The position numbers were made by a program, and so were the translations under genes. The notes under the pieces were generated by a model. It was given only the letters and a program-made list of their open reading frames with translations, was not told the DNA's origin and ran no database searches. Source: Lentzea jiangxiensis (GTDB lineage: Bacteria > Actinomycetota > Actinomycetes > Mycobacteriales > Pseudonocardiaceae). From it: a stretch of 64,000 nucleotides of DNA. Positions 29,442 through 37,907 of the stretch are shown piece by piece (position 1 is the stretch's first letter; each line of letters starts with the position of its first letter). The stretch is from NCBI RefSeq assembly GCF_900104175.1, contig NZ_FNIX01000001.1, positions 943,975 through 1,007,974 of the forward strand. Reading direction: 5' to 3'.

Positions 29442-30689
29442 GGTGATGACCTGCGGAGCACGGCGGGCGAACTCCGGCGCGTGCTCCGGGCGCGGGCCGA
29501 TCGCGACCACGTAGGCGGGCACGGCCTGCAGGAACGGCAGCTTCTGGGCGATCCTGAGCGGCAGCGGCACGCCGGTGCGCGAGACCGTCTCGGTGCTGTT
29601 GAGCTTGCGTCCGAGGAACAACCGGTGGATCACCCGCTGCACGGTCTGGATCACCAGGGTCGGGAACAGCCTGCGCCCGCGCACCTTCGCGAGCGTCGCG
29701 CTCGTGACCCCGCCCTCCCGCAACGGCTTCGCGAGCAGGGTGGCCGCCGCCACGGCGTCCTGCACGGCGAGGTTGATGCCCACGCCGCCGACGGGCGACA
29801 TCGCGTGCGCCGCGTCACCGATGCACAGCAGTCCGTCCACGTGCCAGCGCCGCAAGCGGTCCAGCTTCACGTCGAGCAGCTTGCAGTCGTCGATGCCGGT
29901 GATGTGGTCGACGCGGTCCGCGAGCCACGGGACGAGCGTGACGACGCGTTGCCGGAACTTCTCGACACCTTCGGCGCGCAGCGCCTCGTCGGTGCCCTTG
30001 CGGATCAGGAAAGCGCACTGGAAGTAGTCACCACGGGGAATCAGGACCATCGCGCTGCCGGCGCTGAACCGGCCGGCGCCGCCCTTGATGTCGTCGGTCT
30101 CCTTGCGCGGCAGGCGGAACCACCACACGTCCATCGGTGCGCCGAAGCTGTGGACGGGGAGTTCCGCGGCGGCGCGCAGGATCGAGCTCCTGCCGTCCGC
30201 CGCGACGACGAGGTCCGCCGCGATCTCACCCTCGTGCCCGTCAACGCGGTCCCGGTACTGCACGCCGGTGACCCTGTTGCCACTCTTGGTGATCGCGGTG
30301 ACCTCGGTGTTCATCCGCAGCGAGAACGTCGGTTCGAGCCTGGCCGCGTCCGCGAGCAGGTCCAGGAAGTCCCACTGCGGCACCATCGCGATGCGCTTGT
30401 TCGGGCCGGGAAGCCGTGACAGGTCGGCGATCGTGGCCTTGGCGCCGCCGTCGAGCAGCGCCTCGAGCTTGTCGACGTCCTGGTGGGGCACCTGCTCGAA
30501 CGCCGGACCGAGCCCCAGTTCGTCCATCAGCGTGAGCGTCGACGCGTGCACCGTGTCGCCGCGGAAGTCGCGCAGGAAGTCGCCGTGCTTCTCCAGCACA
30601 GTCACCTCGACACCTCCGCGCGCCAGCAGCAGCCCCAGCACCATCCCCGCGGGTCCGCCGCCGACGACGAGACAGGTCGTCCTCTCCAT
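29433..30689 (-). CDS. FAD-dependent monooxygenase (PHBH-like)
   Basis: 418 residues. N-terminal FAD Rossmann motif LVVGGGPAGMVLGLLLARGG with Glu at strand end (VLEKHGDF), middle DG motif VVAADGRSSILRAA, and the GD motif LLCIGDAAHAMSPVGGVGINLA. This is the aromatic/polyketide hydroxylase group (p-hydroxybenzoate hydroxylase fold), using NAD(P)H and O2; the substrate is unknown. GAGGGG precedes ATG 30689. A perfect palindrome overlaps the presumed transcription start, so it is probably repressed until a ligand appears; no regulator gene is adjacent. Confidence 0.88.
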   Translation of the reverse strand: MERTTCLVVGGGPAGMVLGLLLARGGVEVTVLEKHGDFLRDFRGDTVHASTLTLMDELGLGPAFEQVPHQDVDKLEALLDGGAKATIADLSRLPGPNKRIAMVPQWDFLDLLADAARLEPTFSLRMNTEVTAITKSGNRVTGVQYRDRVDGHEGEIAADLVVAADGRSSILRAAAELPVHSFGAPMDVWWFRLPRKETDDIKGGAGRFSAGSAMVLIPRGDYFQCAFLIRKGTDEALRAEGVEKFRQRVVTLVPWLADRVDHITGIDDCKLLDVKLDRLRRWHVDGLLCIGDAAHAMSPVGGVGINLAVQDAVAAATLLAKPLREGGVTSATLAKVRGRRLFPTLVIQTVQRVIHRLFLGRKLNSTETVSRTGVPLPLRIAQKLPFLQAVPAYVVAIGPRPEHAPEFARRAPQVITRS

Positions 30690-30703
30690 GTCGATCCCCT
30701 CTT

Positions 30704-30719
30704 TTCAACTGCTGTTGAA
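30704..30719 (-). promoter_or_regulatory. Operator-like palindrome at the monooxygenase promoter
   Basis: TTCAAC TGCT GTTGAA is a perfect inverted repeat 15 nt upstream of ATG 30689. A candidate promoter on the minus strand, TTGCGA (30740-30745), 16 nt, TTTATT (30718-30723), overlaps it, so a bound repressor (TetR-like sites look similar) would block initiation. Confidence 0.55.
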
Positions 30720-30723
30720 TAAA

Positions 30724-31056
30724 CTCAGCATGCTCCTGATCGCAAGGCGCGTCAAGCGGAGTTCGCGGTGGCGCGGACCTCGTTCGGGACCATCCATTGT
30801 GGACCGTCTGGGAAACCAGGCCTCGAAAAGGTTGCGGCTGCTGCGGAAGTTCGCTGTTCGGGCTAAGGTGCCGCACCCGCGGAATCGCAGGGCACTACAG
30901 CGGTGGTTGCGTTGCCGAACAACACTCGACCGGGCGATTGCTTTCAGCGCCTGGAGGAGTGCGACTGGTTCGTTCGGGGCCTCAAGGTCCGCTTGATCGT
31001 GCAAGGACCTGGAGGAATCACCTCGTTAGCCGAATCGGACGAGGCCCCCACGCACC
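30724..31056. other. Intergenic region between divergent monooxygenase and HAD genes
   Basis: It carries the monooxygenase promoter at the left and TAACCT of the HAD gene at the right end (31057-31062). A 65-codon frame at 30903-31100 exists but overlaps the HAD start and lacks an RBS. Nothing else is supported. Confidence 0.5.
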
Positions 31057-31068
31057 TAACCTTCCTGG

Positions 31069-31806
31069 GTGACAACTGCGTCCCCGACTTTCACGCGTAA
31101 GAGAACCGGCGAGATCCGCGCTGTGTGCCTGGACGTCGACGACACACTTGTCGACTACAGCACTTCTTCGCGAGCCGCGTTGGCATCGATGGTCGGTAAC
31201 GCCGACGCCTGGTCGTTGTGGCAGCGCATCACCGACGACCACGTGTCCCGCCAGCTCTCCGGCGAGCTCCGCTACGAGGAGATGCGCAACATCCGGACGC
31301 AGGCCTTCTTCGCCGCGCTCGGCGAAGACCTGCCGCTCGACGAAGCGACCCGCCGCGAGGTCGGCCGCCAGGAGGTCCTCTCCGCCGGCTGGTGCCTCTT
31401 CCCGGACGCGATCCCGATGCTCGACTGGCTGCGCGCCACGGGCCTGCCCATCGCCGCGATCAGCAACGCCTCCGGCTGCCACCAGCGCGTGAAGATCGCC
31501 CAGCTGGGCCTCGCCGAGTACTTCGACGCCGTGCTCATCGCCGGTGAGGTCGGCTGCGCGAAGCCGGACCGCGTGATCTTCCACACCGCGTGCCTGTCCC
31601 TCGGCGTCCCGCCCGGCGACACCGTCCACGTGGGAGACCGCCTGCACGCCGACGCCATCGGGGCCCGCGACGCCGGAATGCACGGCGTCTGGATCAACCG
31701 CACGGGTCCGACCGGCGGAACGCTGCCCGCGGGACTGTCGTCGATCACGAGTCTCGCGGAACTGCCCGAGCTCCTCGTGTGCGAACTCTCCGCCGCGACC
31801 GCCTGA
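31069..31806 (+). CDS. HAD-superfamily hydrolase
   Basis: 245 residues. Motif I CLDVDDTLVDYS (nucleophile Asp and acid/base Asp), motif II in PIAAISNASG, motif III Lys in EVGCAKPDRVIF, and motif IV in VHVGDRLHADAIGARDAG place it in the HAD phosphatase group with a helical C1 cap (~residues 25-110). Probably a cytosolic phosphatase or haloacid dehalogenase-like enzyme of unknown substrate. TAACCT (31057-31062) ends 6 nt before GTG 31069, again predicting a leaderless message. Confidence 0.85.
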   Translation: MTTASPTFTRKRTGEIRAVCLDVDDTLVDYSTSSRAALASMVGNADAWSLWQRITDDHVSRQLSGELRYEEMRNIRTQAFFAALGEDLPLDEATRREVGRQEVLSAGWCLFPDAIPMLDWLRATGLPIAAISNASGCHQRVKIAQLGLAEYFDAVLIAGEVGCAKPDRVIFHTACLSLGVPPGDTVHVGDRLHADAIGARDAGMHGVWINRTGPTGGTLPAGLSSITSLAELPELLVCELSAATA

Positions 31807-31821
31807 GTTCACCTCCGAGAC

Positions 31822-31859
31822 CGGCCCCCACCTGCGCATATGCGTTGAGGAGGGGGCCG
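31822..31859 (+). terminator. HAD gene terminator
   Basis: CGGCCCCC (31822-31829) pairs with GGGGGCCG (31852-31859), enclosing a second small palindrome CGCATATGCG, followed by ATTTC. Confidence 0.6.
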
Positions 31860-31861
31860 AT

Positions 31862-31891
31862 TTCACTTCTGGTGGGGGCGTGGTCTAGTAT
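31862..31891 (+). promoter_or_regulatory. Promoter of the tRNA-Gln/tRNA-Glu unit
   Basis: TTCACT (31862-31867), 18-nt spacer, TAGTAT (31886-31891), about 60 nt before the tRNA-Gln 5' end. Confidence 0.6.
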
Positions 31892-31956
31892 TTCTCCCGG
31901 CAGCAACGAGGGCCTCGGAACTCCCCAGGGACAACGAAGTCGATCGTGAAAGCCAA

Positions 31957-32028
31957 TGGGGTATGGTGTAATTGGCAGCACGACTGATTCTGGTTCAGTT
32001 AGTCTAGGTTCGAGTCCTGGTACCCCAG
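31957..32028 (+). tRNA. tRNA-Gln (anticodon CTG)
   Basis: 72 nt, cloverleaf intact: acceptor TGGGGTA/TACCCCA (31957-31963 with 32021-32027), anticodon stem ACTGA/TCAGT with loop TTCTGGT (anticodon CTG, reads CAG), T-loop GGTTCGAGTCC, discriminator G. No encoded CCA. Confidence 0.95.
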
Positions 32029-32148
32029 CTGCAACGGAAGAACTGCCCTCGGGTAAGGTTCCGGAGCAAAGCAAGAAAAAGAACTGAATAGCCGGATTTG
32101 AACCGGACAGAGCGATCTGATAAGGTTCACACCAGCAAGAAGTTCTAG

Positions 32149-32221
32149 GGCCCCGTCGTCTAGCGGCCTAGGACGCCGCCCTCTCAAGGCGGTAGCGAGG
32201 GTTCGAATCCCTTCGGGGCTA
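32149..32221 (+). tRNA. tRNA-Glu (anticodon CTC)
   Basis: 73 nt: acceptor GGCCCCG/CGGGGCT (first pair G-U), anticodon stem CCGCC/GGCGG with loop CTCTCAA (anticodon CTC, reads GAG), T-arm AGGGTTCGAATCCCT, discriminator A. Probably co-transcribed with tRNA-Gln 120 nt upstream, and closed by a strong terminator. Confidence 0.95.
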
Positions 32222-32231
32222 CAGAGGTGGG

Positions 32232-32269
32232 AGAGGCCCGTCTGCGGAAAACGCAGACGGGCCTCTTTT
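32232..32269 (+). terminator. Terminator of the tRNA unit
   Basis: A perfect 15-bp stem (32232-32246 with 32252-32266), GAAAA loop, then TTTT; 10 nt after tRNA-Glu. Confidence 0.9.
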
Positions 32270-32280
32270 GCATGTGTCCT

Positions 32281-32299
32281 CTGGGGGCCGAGCCCCCAG
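32281..32299. repeat. GC-rich palindrome near the start of a non-coding stretch
   Basis: CTGGGGGC CGA GCCCCCAG forms a perfect hairpin, followed to ~32350 by further C/G-rich interrupted palindromes. This style of extragenic palindrome is common after genes in related actinomycetes. Confidence 0.5.
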
Positions 32300-32363
32300 A
32301 CCCCCAGCCGGCGGGCTGCCGCCCCCGGACCCCCGCCTCGGGGTTGCCCGAATGTTCTGGGTC

Positions 32364-32444
32364 GGGCTTCGCTTCGCTCGCCGGTGGCTGGGGCGTCGCT
32401 TCGCTCGCCGGTGGAGTGGGCTTTGCTTCGCTCGCCGTCGGAGT
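32364..32444. repeat. Three tandem copies of a 27-nt unit
   Basis: Copies at 32364-32390, 32391-32417 and 32418-32444 share GGGC.T.GCTTCGCTCGCCG and differ at a few positions. They lie in the 544-nt stretch (32222-32765) between tRNA-Glu and the IclR gene. A frame across them would encode Arg/Trp-rich nonapeptide repeats but has no other gene features. The remaining bases (32445-32765), less GC-biased than the genes, show nothing recognisable. Confidence 0.8.
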
Positions 32445-32765
32445 GGTTTCTGTGAGTTAGGGCCTCGTTTTGAGCGGGCTTCTTATTGTGCTGCGGCACA
32501 CATTTGGAGCGACTGTCTTAGCTTTGATGGGTTTGGTGTTGAGGCTCGCCTTCTGTGTGTTGCATCTCTTCGGCGGCGCTGTGAGCGGCTGAGCAATCGT
32601 TTGGGCCGGCACTGGCGGTGAGTGGTCGTCGGCGTCGCGCTCGGTCTGTGTTCCGCGCCGGGTTCGGCGGCTGCCTGGCTTTGTCGTGTGGAAGGGCGGC
32701 GTGTGGGGGAGGGAAAGCAGAAGGCCGCCCTTCCGTGGGGAGGACGGCCTTGGGGGCGTGGTGCT

Positions 32766-33467
32766 TCAGAGGCGGCTTTGCAGGGCCTCGGCTGCCGCCA
32801 GCAGGTCTGCGGCCCAGCGGGCGCCCGGGCGGCGGCCCATGCGGTCGATGGGGCCCGAGACCGAGACGGCGGCGACGACGGCTCCCGAGGAGTCGCGCAC
32901 CGGGGCTGAGACCGAAGCCACGCCCGGTTCCCGTTCCGCCACGCTTTGCGCCCAGCCCCGGCGGCGGACCTCGAGCAGGGTGCGTTCGCCGTAGACGGCG
33001 TCGGCCAGCACGGCGCGTTGCGTGCCGGGATCCGACCACGCGGCCAGGACCTTGGCGCCGGAGCCCGCCGTCATCGGGAGCCTGGCACCGATCGGGACCG
33101 TGTCGCGCAGGCCCGAAGGAGGCTCGGCCGAGGAGACGCAGACCCGCTGCATGCCGTCGCGACGGTACAGCTGCACGCTTTCGCCGGTGATGTCGCGCAG
33201 GCGCGGCAGCACCGAGGAAGCCGCGTCCAGCAACGGGTCCGTCGCACCGCCGGCCAGTTCGGCGAGTGCCGCGCCGGGGCGCCAGCGGCCGTCGGAGCCG
33301 CGGCGCAGCAACCTGTGCACCTCGAGGCCCACGGCCAGGCGGTGCGCGGTCGCCCGCGGCAGGCCTGTGCGGTTGCACAACTCGGCCAGGCCACACGGAT
33401 CTTTTGCTACGGCGTTCAACACGGCCACTGCCTTGTCCAGCACGCCGATCCCGCTATGCTGTCCCAC
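32766..33467 (-). CDS. ndgR: IclR-family regulator, NdgR-like (leuCD regulator)
   Basis: 233 residues. N-terminal winged helix (~1-65: [38 protein letters not shown]) and C-terminal effector domain (~75-233: [29 protein letters not shown]). It is divergent from leuC, the place held by NdgR in Streptomyces, LtbR in Corynebacterium and Rv2989 in M. tuberculosis, which control leucine genes. GTG 33467 is preceded, 6 nt away, by TAGTAT (33474-33479, minus strand): leaderless and with an operator-like palindrome just upstream, so likely autoregulated. Confidence 0.88.
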   Translation of the reverse strand: MGQHSGIGVLDKAVAVLNAVAKDPCGLAELCNRTGLPRATAHRLAVGLEVHRLLRRGSDGRWRPGAALAELAGGATDPLLDAASSVLPRLRDITGESVQLYRRDGMQRVCVSSAEPPSGLRDTVPIGARLPMTAGSGAKVLAAWSDPGTQRAVLADAVYGERTLLEVRRRGWAQSVAEREPGVASVSAPVRDSSGAVVAAVSVSGPIDRMGRRPGARWAADLLAAAEALQSRL

Positions 33468-33479
33468 AAGCCGATACTA

Positions 33480-33500
33480 ACTTCCCAGACAGTGAGAAGT
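33480..33500. promoter_or_regulatory. Palindrome in the ndgR-leuC intergenic region
   Basis: A 21-bp imperfect inverted repeat, ACTTC-c-CA ... TG-a-GAAGT, adjoining the ndgR -10 box and about 40 nt upstream of leuC. Best candidate for an NdgR operator serving both genes. Confidence 0.6.
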
Positions 33501-33540
33501 CCAGATCTGTCGGCACGTCCATACTGTGGGAGATGTCGCG

Positions 33541-34947
33541 ATGAGCCGCACGCTCGCGGAGAAGGTGTGGGAGGCACACGTTGTGCGCCACGGAAGTGGT
33601 GCGGAGCCGGACCTGCTCTACATCGACCTCCACCTGCTCCACGAAGTCACCAGCCCCCAGGCGTTCGACGGGCTGCGCCTTGCCAACCGGAAGCTGCGCA
33701 GGCCCGACCTGACGATCGCCACCGAGGACCACAACGTCCCGACCGTCGACATCGACAAGCCGATCGCGGACCTCGTCTCGCGCACGCAGGTGGAGACGCT
33801 CCGCCGCAACTGCGCGGAGTTCGGGGTGCGGCTGCACCCCATGGGGGACTTCGAGCAGGGCATCGTCCACGTCGTGGGCCCGCAGCTGGGTCTCACGCAG
33901 CCGGGGATGACCGTGGTGTGCGGCGACAGCCACACGAGCACGCACGGTGCGTTCGGCGCGCTGGCGTTCGGCATCGGCACGTCCGAGGTAGAGCACGTGA
34001 TGGCGACGCAGACGTTGCCGTTGCGCCCCTTCAAGACGATGGCCATCACCGTCGAAGGCGACCTCGGTCCCGGCGTCACGGCGAAGGACGTCATCCTCGC
34101 GGTCATCGCGAAGATCGGAACCGGTGGCGGACAGGGCTACGTGCTCGAGTACCGCGGCTCCGCCATCGAGAAGCTGTCGATGGAAGCGCGCATGACGGTT
34201 TGCAACATGTCGATCGAAGCGGGCGCGCGCGCCGGCATGATCGCGCCGGACGACACGACTTTCGACTACATCCAGGGACGCCCGCACGCACCGTCCGGCG
34301 CGGAGTGGGACAAGGCCGTCGAGTACTGGAAGACGTTGCGCACCGACGACGACGCGACGTTCGACGCCGAGGTGCACATCAACGCCGACGAGCTCACCCC
34401 GTTCGTCACGTGGGGGACCAACCCGGGCCAGGGACTGCCCCTGGGCGCGAGCATCCCCGACCCCGGGCAGATCGCGGACGAGAACGAGCGCGTGGCCGCC
34501 GAGAAGGCGCTGACGTACATGGGCCTCGAGCCCGGCACGCCGCTGCGCGACATCCGCGTGGACACCGTGTTCCTCGGCTCGTGCACGAACGGGCGCATCG
34601 AGGACCTGCGCGCCGCCGCGGACGTGCTGAAGGGCAAGCACGTCGCCTCGGGGGTGCGGATGCTCGTCGTCCCCGGGTCGATGCGGGTGCGCAAGCAGGC
34701 GGAGGACGAGGGGCTGGACAAGGTCTTCCTCGACGCGGGTGCCGAGTGGCGCCAGGCGGGCTGCTCGATGTGCCTTGGCATGAACCCGGATCAGCTCGCC
34801 CCCGGCGAGCGCAGCGCGTCGACCTCCAACCGCAACTTCGAGGGCAGGCAGGGCAAGGGCGGCCGCACGCACCTCGTGTCCCCGCTCGTCGCGGCCGCCA
34901 CGGCCGTGCGCGGCACCCTGTCGGCCCCCGCAGACCTGGAGAACTGA
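33541..34947 (+). CDS. leuC: 3-isopropylmalate dehydratase large subunit
   Basis: 468 residues from ATG 33541 (GGGAG 33528-33532 upstream). Aconitase-family enzyme isomerising 2- to 3-isopropylmalate, and citramalate to 3-methylmalate. [4Fe-4S] cysteines in [13 protein letters not shown] and CSMCLGMNP; other motifs [27 protein letters not shown] and [16 protein letters not shown]. Works with LeuD, 2 nt downstream. Confidence 0.97.
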   Translation: MSRTLAEKVWEAHVVRHGSGAEPDLLYIDLHLLHEVTSPQAFDGLRLANRKLRRPDLTIATEDHNVPTVDIDKPIADLVSRTQVETLRRNCAEFGVRLHPMGDFEQGIVHVVGPQLGLTQPGMTVVCGDSHTSTHGAFGALAFGIGTSEVEHVMATQTLPLRPFKTMAITVEGDLGPGVTAKDVILAVIAKIGTGGGQGYVLEYRGSAIEKLSMEARMTVCNMSIEAGARAGMIAPDDTTFDYIQGRPHAPSGAEWDKAVEYWKTLRTDDDATFDAEVHINADELTPFVTWGTNPGQGLPLGASIPDPGQIADENERVAAEKALTYMGLEPGTPLRDIRVDTVFLGSCTNGRIEDLRAAADVLKGKHVASGVRMLVVPGSMRVRKQAEDEGLDKVFLDAGAEWRQAGCSMCLGMNPDQLAPGERSASTSNRNFEGRQGKGGRTHLVSPLVAAATAVRGTLSAPADLEN

Positions 34948-34949
34948 CC

Positions 34950-35552
34950 ATGGAAGCCTTCACCACCCACACGGGCGTCGGCGTGCCGCTGCGCAGGTCC
35001 AACGTGGACACCGACCAGATCATCCCGGCCGTCTACCTCAAGCGCGTGACCCGCAGCGGGTTCGAGGACGGGCTCTTCGCCGCCTGGCGCGGCGACGAGC
35101 ACTTCATCCTCAACCAGGAGCCGTTCAGGGCGGGCAGCGTCCTCGTCGCGGGCCCCGACTTCGGCACCGGGTCCTCTCGGGAACACGCCGTCTGGGCGTT
35201 GATGGACTACGGCTTCCGCGTCGTCGTCTCGTCCCGGTTCGCGGACATCTTCCGGGGCAACGCGGGCAAGCAGGGCCTCGTGGCGGCGCAGTGCAGCCAG
35301 TCCGATGTCGAGCTGCTGTGGAAGCTGCTGGAGTCCGAGCCCGGCACGCCGGTCACCGTCGACCTCACCGACAAGACCGTTCGCGCCAAGGACTTGGTCG
35401 CCCCCTTCGAGATCGACGACTACACCCGCTGGCGCCTTCTCGAAGGCCTCGACGACATCGCTTTGACGCTGCGCCACGAGGCCGAGATCAGCGCATTTGA
35501 AGGCAATCGCCAGACTTGGTTGCCCACAACGGATCCGCTTCCGGCGGTCTGA
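34950..35552 (+). CDS. leuD: 3-isopropylmalate dehydratase small subunit
   Basis: 200 residues. Swivelling domain of the isopropylmalate isomerase: [55 protein letters not shown] 34950 lies 2 nt after the leuC stop, so it is translated with it. A GCCGGATT/AATCCGGC stem (35560-35567 with 35586-35593) follows as probable terminator. Confidence 0.97.
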   Translation: MEAFTTHTGVGVPLRRSNVDTDQIIPAVYLKRVTRSGFEDGLFAAWRGDEHFILNQEPFRAGSVLVAGPDFGTGSSREHAVWALMDYGFRVVVSSRFADIFRGNAGKQGLVAAQCSQSDVELLWKLLESEPGTPVTVDLTDKTVRAKDLVAPFEIDDYTRWRLLEGLDDIALTLRHEAEISAFEGNRQTWLPTTDPLPAV

Positions 35553-35559
35553 GAGGGGG

Positions 35560-35593
35560 CCGGATTCTCCTCTTGAGAGGGGCGAATCCGGCG
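35560..35593 (+). terminator. leuCD terminator-like hairpin
   Basis: An 8-bp stem, 35560-35567 with 35586-35593, starting 8 nt after the leuD stop; no T-run. A second 9-bp stem follows at 35623-35631/35644-35652. Confidence 0.55.
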
Positions 35594-35654
35594 CTCTGAG
35601 TCCCTCGAAGGGGCGCAATTAGCCACGCCACAACGAAAACTTTGGCGTGGCGAT

Positions 35655-35684
35655 TGGTATTTCTCGCGATTTGGGCCTACCGTT
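35655..35684 (+). promoter_or_regulatory. hupB promoter
   Basis: TTGGTA (35655-35660), 18-nt spacer, TACCGT (35679-35684); predicted 5' UTR ~50 nt with GGGAGGGA before GTG 35740. The inverted repeat GCCACGCCA/TGGCGTGGC (35623-35652) lies immediately upstream of the -35 box. Confidence 0.6.
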
Positions 35685-35739
35685 GCGTTCTAGTCGGCCC
35701 GACGCTTAGGGGCCGTGAGCGTCCTGGGAGGGACTGAAG

Positions 35740-36441
35740 GTGAACAAGGCCCAGCTCATCGAGGCGCTCGCCGAGCGCCTGGGAGACAAGAAGACCGCGG
35801 GTGCTGCTGTTGACGGCATCGTCGATGTGATCGTGCGGAGCGTCAACAAGGGCGAGAAGGTCAACATCACGGGCTTCGGCGTCTTCGAGAAGCGTGCCCG
35901 TGCGGCTCGCACCGCGCGCAACCCGCGCACGGGCGAGACCGTGAAGGTCAAGAAGACCAACGTGCCCGCGTTCCGCCCCGGCTCGACGTTCAAGGACGTC
36001 ATCAGCGGTGCGAAGAAGCTGCCGAAGGCCGTTGCCGCCAAGGCCGCCGCCAAGCCCGCCGCCGCTGCCGCCGCGAAGCCCGCGGCCACCAAGGCTCCGG
36101 CGACGAAGGCCGCGACGACCCGCGCGACCACCACCACGCGCACCCGCACGGCCGCGGCCGCCACCAAGGCGCCCGCGACCCGTCGCACCAGCACGGCCGC
36201 CGCGACGAAGACCGCTGCTGCCGCCAAGGCGCCCGCGAAGGCGACCGCCACCAAGGCCGCTGCCACGAAGACGACGGCTGCCAAGGCTCCGGCGAAGCGC
36301 ACCACGGCTGCCACGAAGACGACGGCTGCCAAGACGACGACGGCCGCCGCCAAGACGACGACGACCGCCGCTGCCAAGCCCGCCGCGAAGACGGCGGCTG
36401 CGAAGCCGGCTGCTCGCAAGACGGCTGCCAAGAAGAAGTGA
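35740..36441 (+). CDS. hupB: HU-family nucleoid protein with long Lys/Ala-rich tail
   Basis: 233 residues. Residues 1-~93 are a canonical HU fold ([14 protein letters not shown], the [20 protein letters not shown] core, [16 protein letters not shown]-binding arm, [11 protein letters not shown]). Residues ~100-233 are almost only Ala, Lys, Thr, Pro and Arg ([16 protein letters not shown]-type repeats), similar to histone H1 and to HupB/HupS of actinobacteria. It compacts the chromosome. Sits between leuD and mutT1 as in mycobacteria. Confidence 0.95.
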   Translation: MNKAQLIEALAERLGDKKTAGAAVDGIVDVIVRSVNKGEKVNITGFGVFEKRARAARTARNPRTGETVKVKKTNVPAFRPGSTFKDVISGAKKLPKAVAAKAAAKPAAAAAAKPAATKAPATKAATTRATTTTRTRTAAAATKAPATRRTSTAAATKTAAAAKAPAKATATKAAATKTTAAKAPAKRTTAATKTTAAKTTTAAAKTTTTAAAKPAAKTAAAKPAARKTAAKKK

Positions 36442-36480
36442 GACGGGCCTCCACAGGGAGGCTGCGTCACTTCAGCAACT

Positions 36481-36522
36481 ACGCGGAAGGCCCCGGTGTG
36501 CGCACACCGGGGCCTTCCGCGT
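36481..36522. terminator. Perfect 42-bp palindrome after hupB
   Basis: Positions 36481-36501 are exactly complementary to 36502-36522 with no unpaired centre. It starts 40 nt after the hupB stop. It is probably the terminator, but no T-run follows and the perfect 21-bp arms are unusually long. Confidence 0.7.
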
Positions 36523-36986
36523 GCCTGGGGCAGGACGTCACCGGGCCGGGAGGTCGTTGGGGCACAGGGATCCCCGGAGAAGCCCTTGGCGTGCCTGGGA
36601 AGCCGCCCCACGAAGCCTCTGACCTGCGGTGGAGCTGCACGGTGTGGTTCAGGGAACGGGGCCGGGCGATCAAATCCCGTGTCCCGCAGCGGGACTGCGG
36701 TGCCTGCGGAGAACGGTTCCGATCCGGTTCCGCTATTCGCAGGCGGACTCGCCCACTCCCGCCGGCAGGCCGAATTCACCGCCGGCTTCGAACGCTCGGC
36801 GGCCTCAATGCGCCCACCCCCGCAGAGGCGGAAGAATCGCCCTGCGCGCCAATAGAAATAACGCCCCGCACCTGTGAACACCCGAGGCACAAGCGAAACC
36901 GCCGCCTTCCCGCCCGACTTGGTTGCCTGAGGCGAACTTTCGTCGGAGCGGGAAGACGGCGGCGGCAGAACGCCCGCGCGGGCTCG
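36523..36986. other. Non-coding stretch between hupB and mutT1 ends
   Basis: A long imperfect stem near the right end (36899-36918 with 36942-36965) probably terminates the leftward mutT1 transcript. No gene, RNA or repeat unit was recognised in the remaining ~370 bases. Confidence 0.5.
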
Positions 36987-37907
36987 TCAGGGACGGGGCA
37001 GCGCGGAGGGCAGGTAGTGCGCCGACACCAGCGTTGGCCAGCGCGAAGGCGAGTCCGAAGTGGACCAGGCGCCGAACGGCCTGGTGAAGGCCAGCACCCA
37101 CGTGCTGCCCTTCTTGCAGGGGATCTTGTCGAGCCGGAGCCCGCCCATCTCGGCCAGCGACTGCACGACGGACGGGATCACACCGCCCTGCGAGGACACC
37201 ACGGCACGGCCTTCGAGAGCCGCCACCTCCAGGAGGCGCACGAGGCCCGCGTCGGGGTCGGGCCAGTAGCCCTCCTCGGACAGCCGGGCCTCCTCGACCA
37301 CCTCGACGGACAGATCGGCCGCCACGCCCCGCACGGTGTCCGCGCAGCGCACCCTGGGGGCCGTGTGGACGCGCACCGGCGCCCACAGCGGCAACAGCGT
37401 GCGCAGGGCCTCCGCCTGGCGCCAGCCGGCGCCGGAGAGGGGACGCAGGTCGTCGTCGCCGTCCCACTCGGACCGCTTCCCGGCCTTGGCGTGCCGCACC
37501 AGCAGCACCAGCAGCAGGTCCGCGGGCAGGCGGGCGAACTCCTCCAGCACCTCGCGGTCGGGCTCGTAGGTCAGCAGGGAGGACGCTTCGGCGACCGGCA
37601 GCCACTTCAGCGAGTCGACCTCGTCGTTCTCCTCGAACGAACCGGAAACGGCCTCGGCCGCGTAGTAGTCGACGGTCTTCGGGACCCCTCGGACCTGGTA
37701 GGAGACCTGCCGCAGGTGGCGGCCGAGGACGCAGGAATAGCCGGTCTCCTCGAGGATCTCGCGCACCGCGCAGGCGGGAATGGTCTCCCCGTCGTCGAGT
37801 TTTCCCTTCGGCAACGACCAGTCGTCATAACGCTGGCGGTGCACGACCGCGACTTCGACGTCACCGCCGGCATCGCGCCAGAGCACCGCCCCAGCAGCTT
37901 TGATCAC
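36987..37907 (-). CDS. mutT1: Nudix hydrolase-histidine phosphatase fusion (MutT1-type)
   Basis: 306 residues from GTG 37907. Residues 1-~140 are a Nudix domain with an intact box ([23 protein letters not shown]); residues ~145-290 are a SixA-like histidine phosphatase (LVRHAKAG, catalytic His; second His replaced in the SSQGGVIPS region, where family members have SHG). Mycobacterial MutT1 has this fusion and removes 8-oxo-GTP/dGTP and diadenosine polyphosphates. The GTGA start overlaps the ppk stop by 4 nt. Earlier in-frame starts exist inside ppk but would give a non-homologous extension. Confidence 0.92.
   Translation of the reverse strand: MIKAAGAVLWRDAGGDVEVAVVHRQRYDDWSLPKGKLDDGETIPACAVREILEETGYSCVLGRHLRQVSYQVRGVPKTVDYYAAEAVSGSFEENDEVDSLKWLPVAEASSLLTYEPDREVLEEFARLPADLLLVLLVRHAKAGKRSEWDGDDDLRPLSGAGWRQAEALRTLLPLWAPVRVHTAPRVRCADTVRGVAADLSVEVVEEARLSEEGYWPDPDAGLVRLLEVAALEGRAVVSSQGGVIPSVVQSLAEMGGLRLDKIPCKKGSTWVLAFTRPFGAWSTSDSPSRWPTLVSAHYLPSALPRP

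Noticed and set aside
30903-31100. A 65-codon frame starting ATG 30903
   Set aside because: It overlaps the HAD gene start, has no RBS and contains the HAD -10 box.
32364-32444. Possible CRISPR array
   Set aside because: The 27-nt units are directly adjacent with no spacers and there are no cas genes.
32268-32621. A 117-codon frame with Arg/Trp-rich nonapeptide repeats
   Set aside because: It starts in the tRNA terminator, has no RBS and its repeats reflect the 27-nt tandem DNA repeat; no family resemblance.
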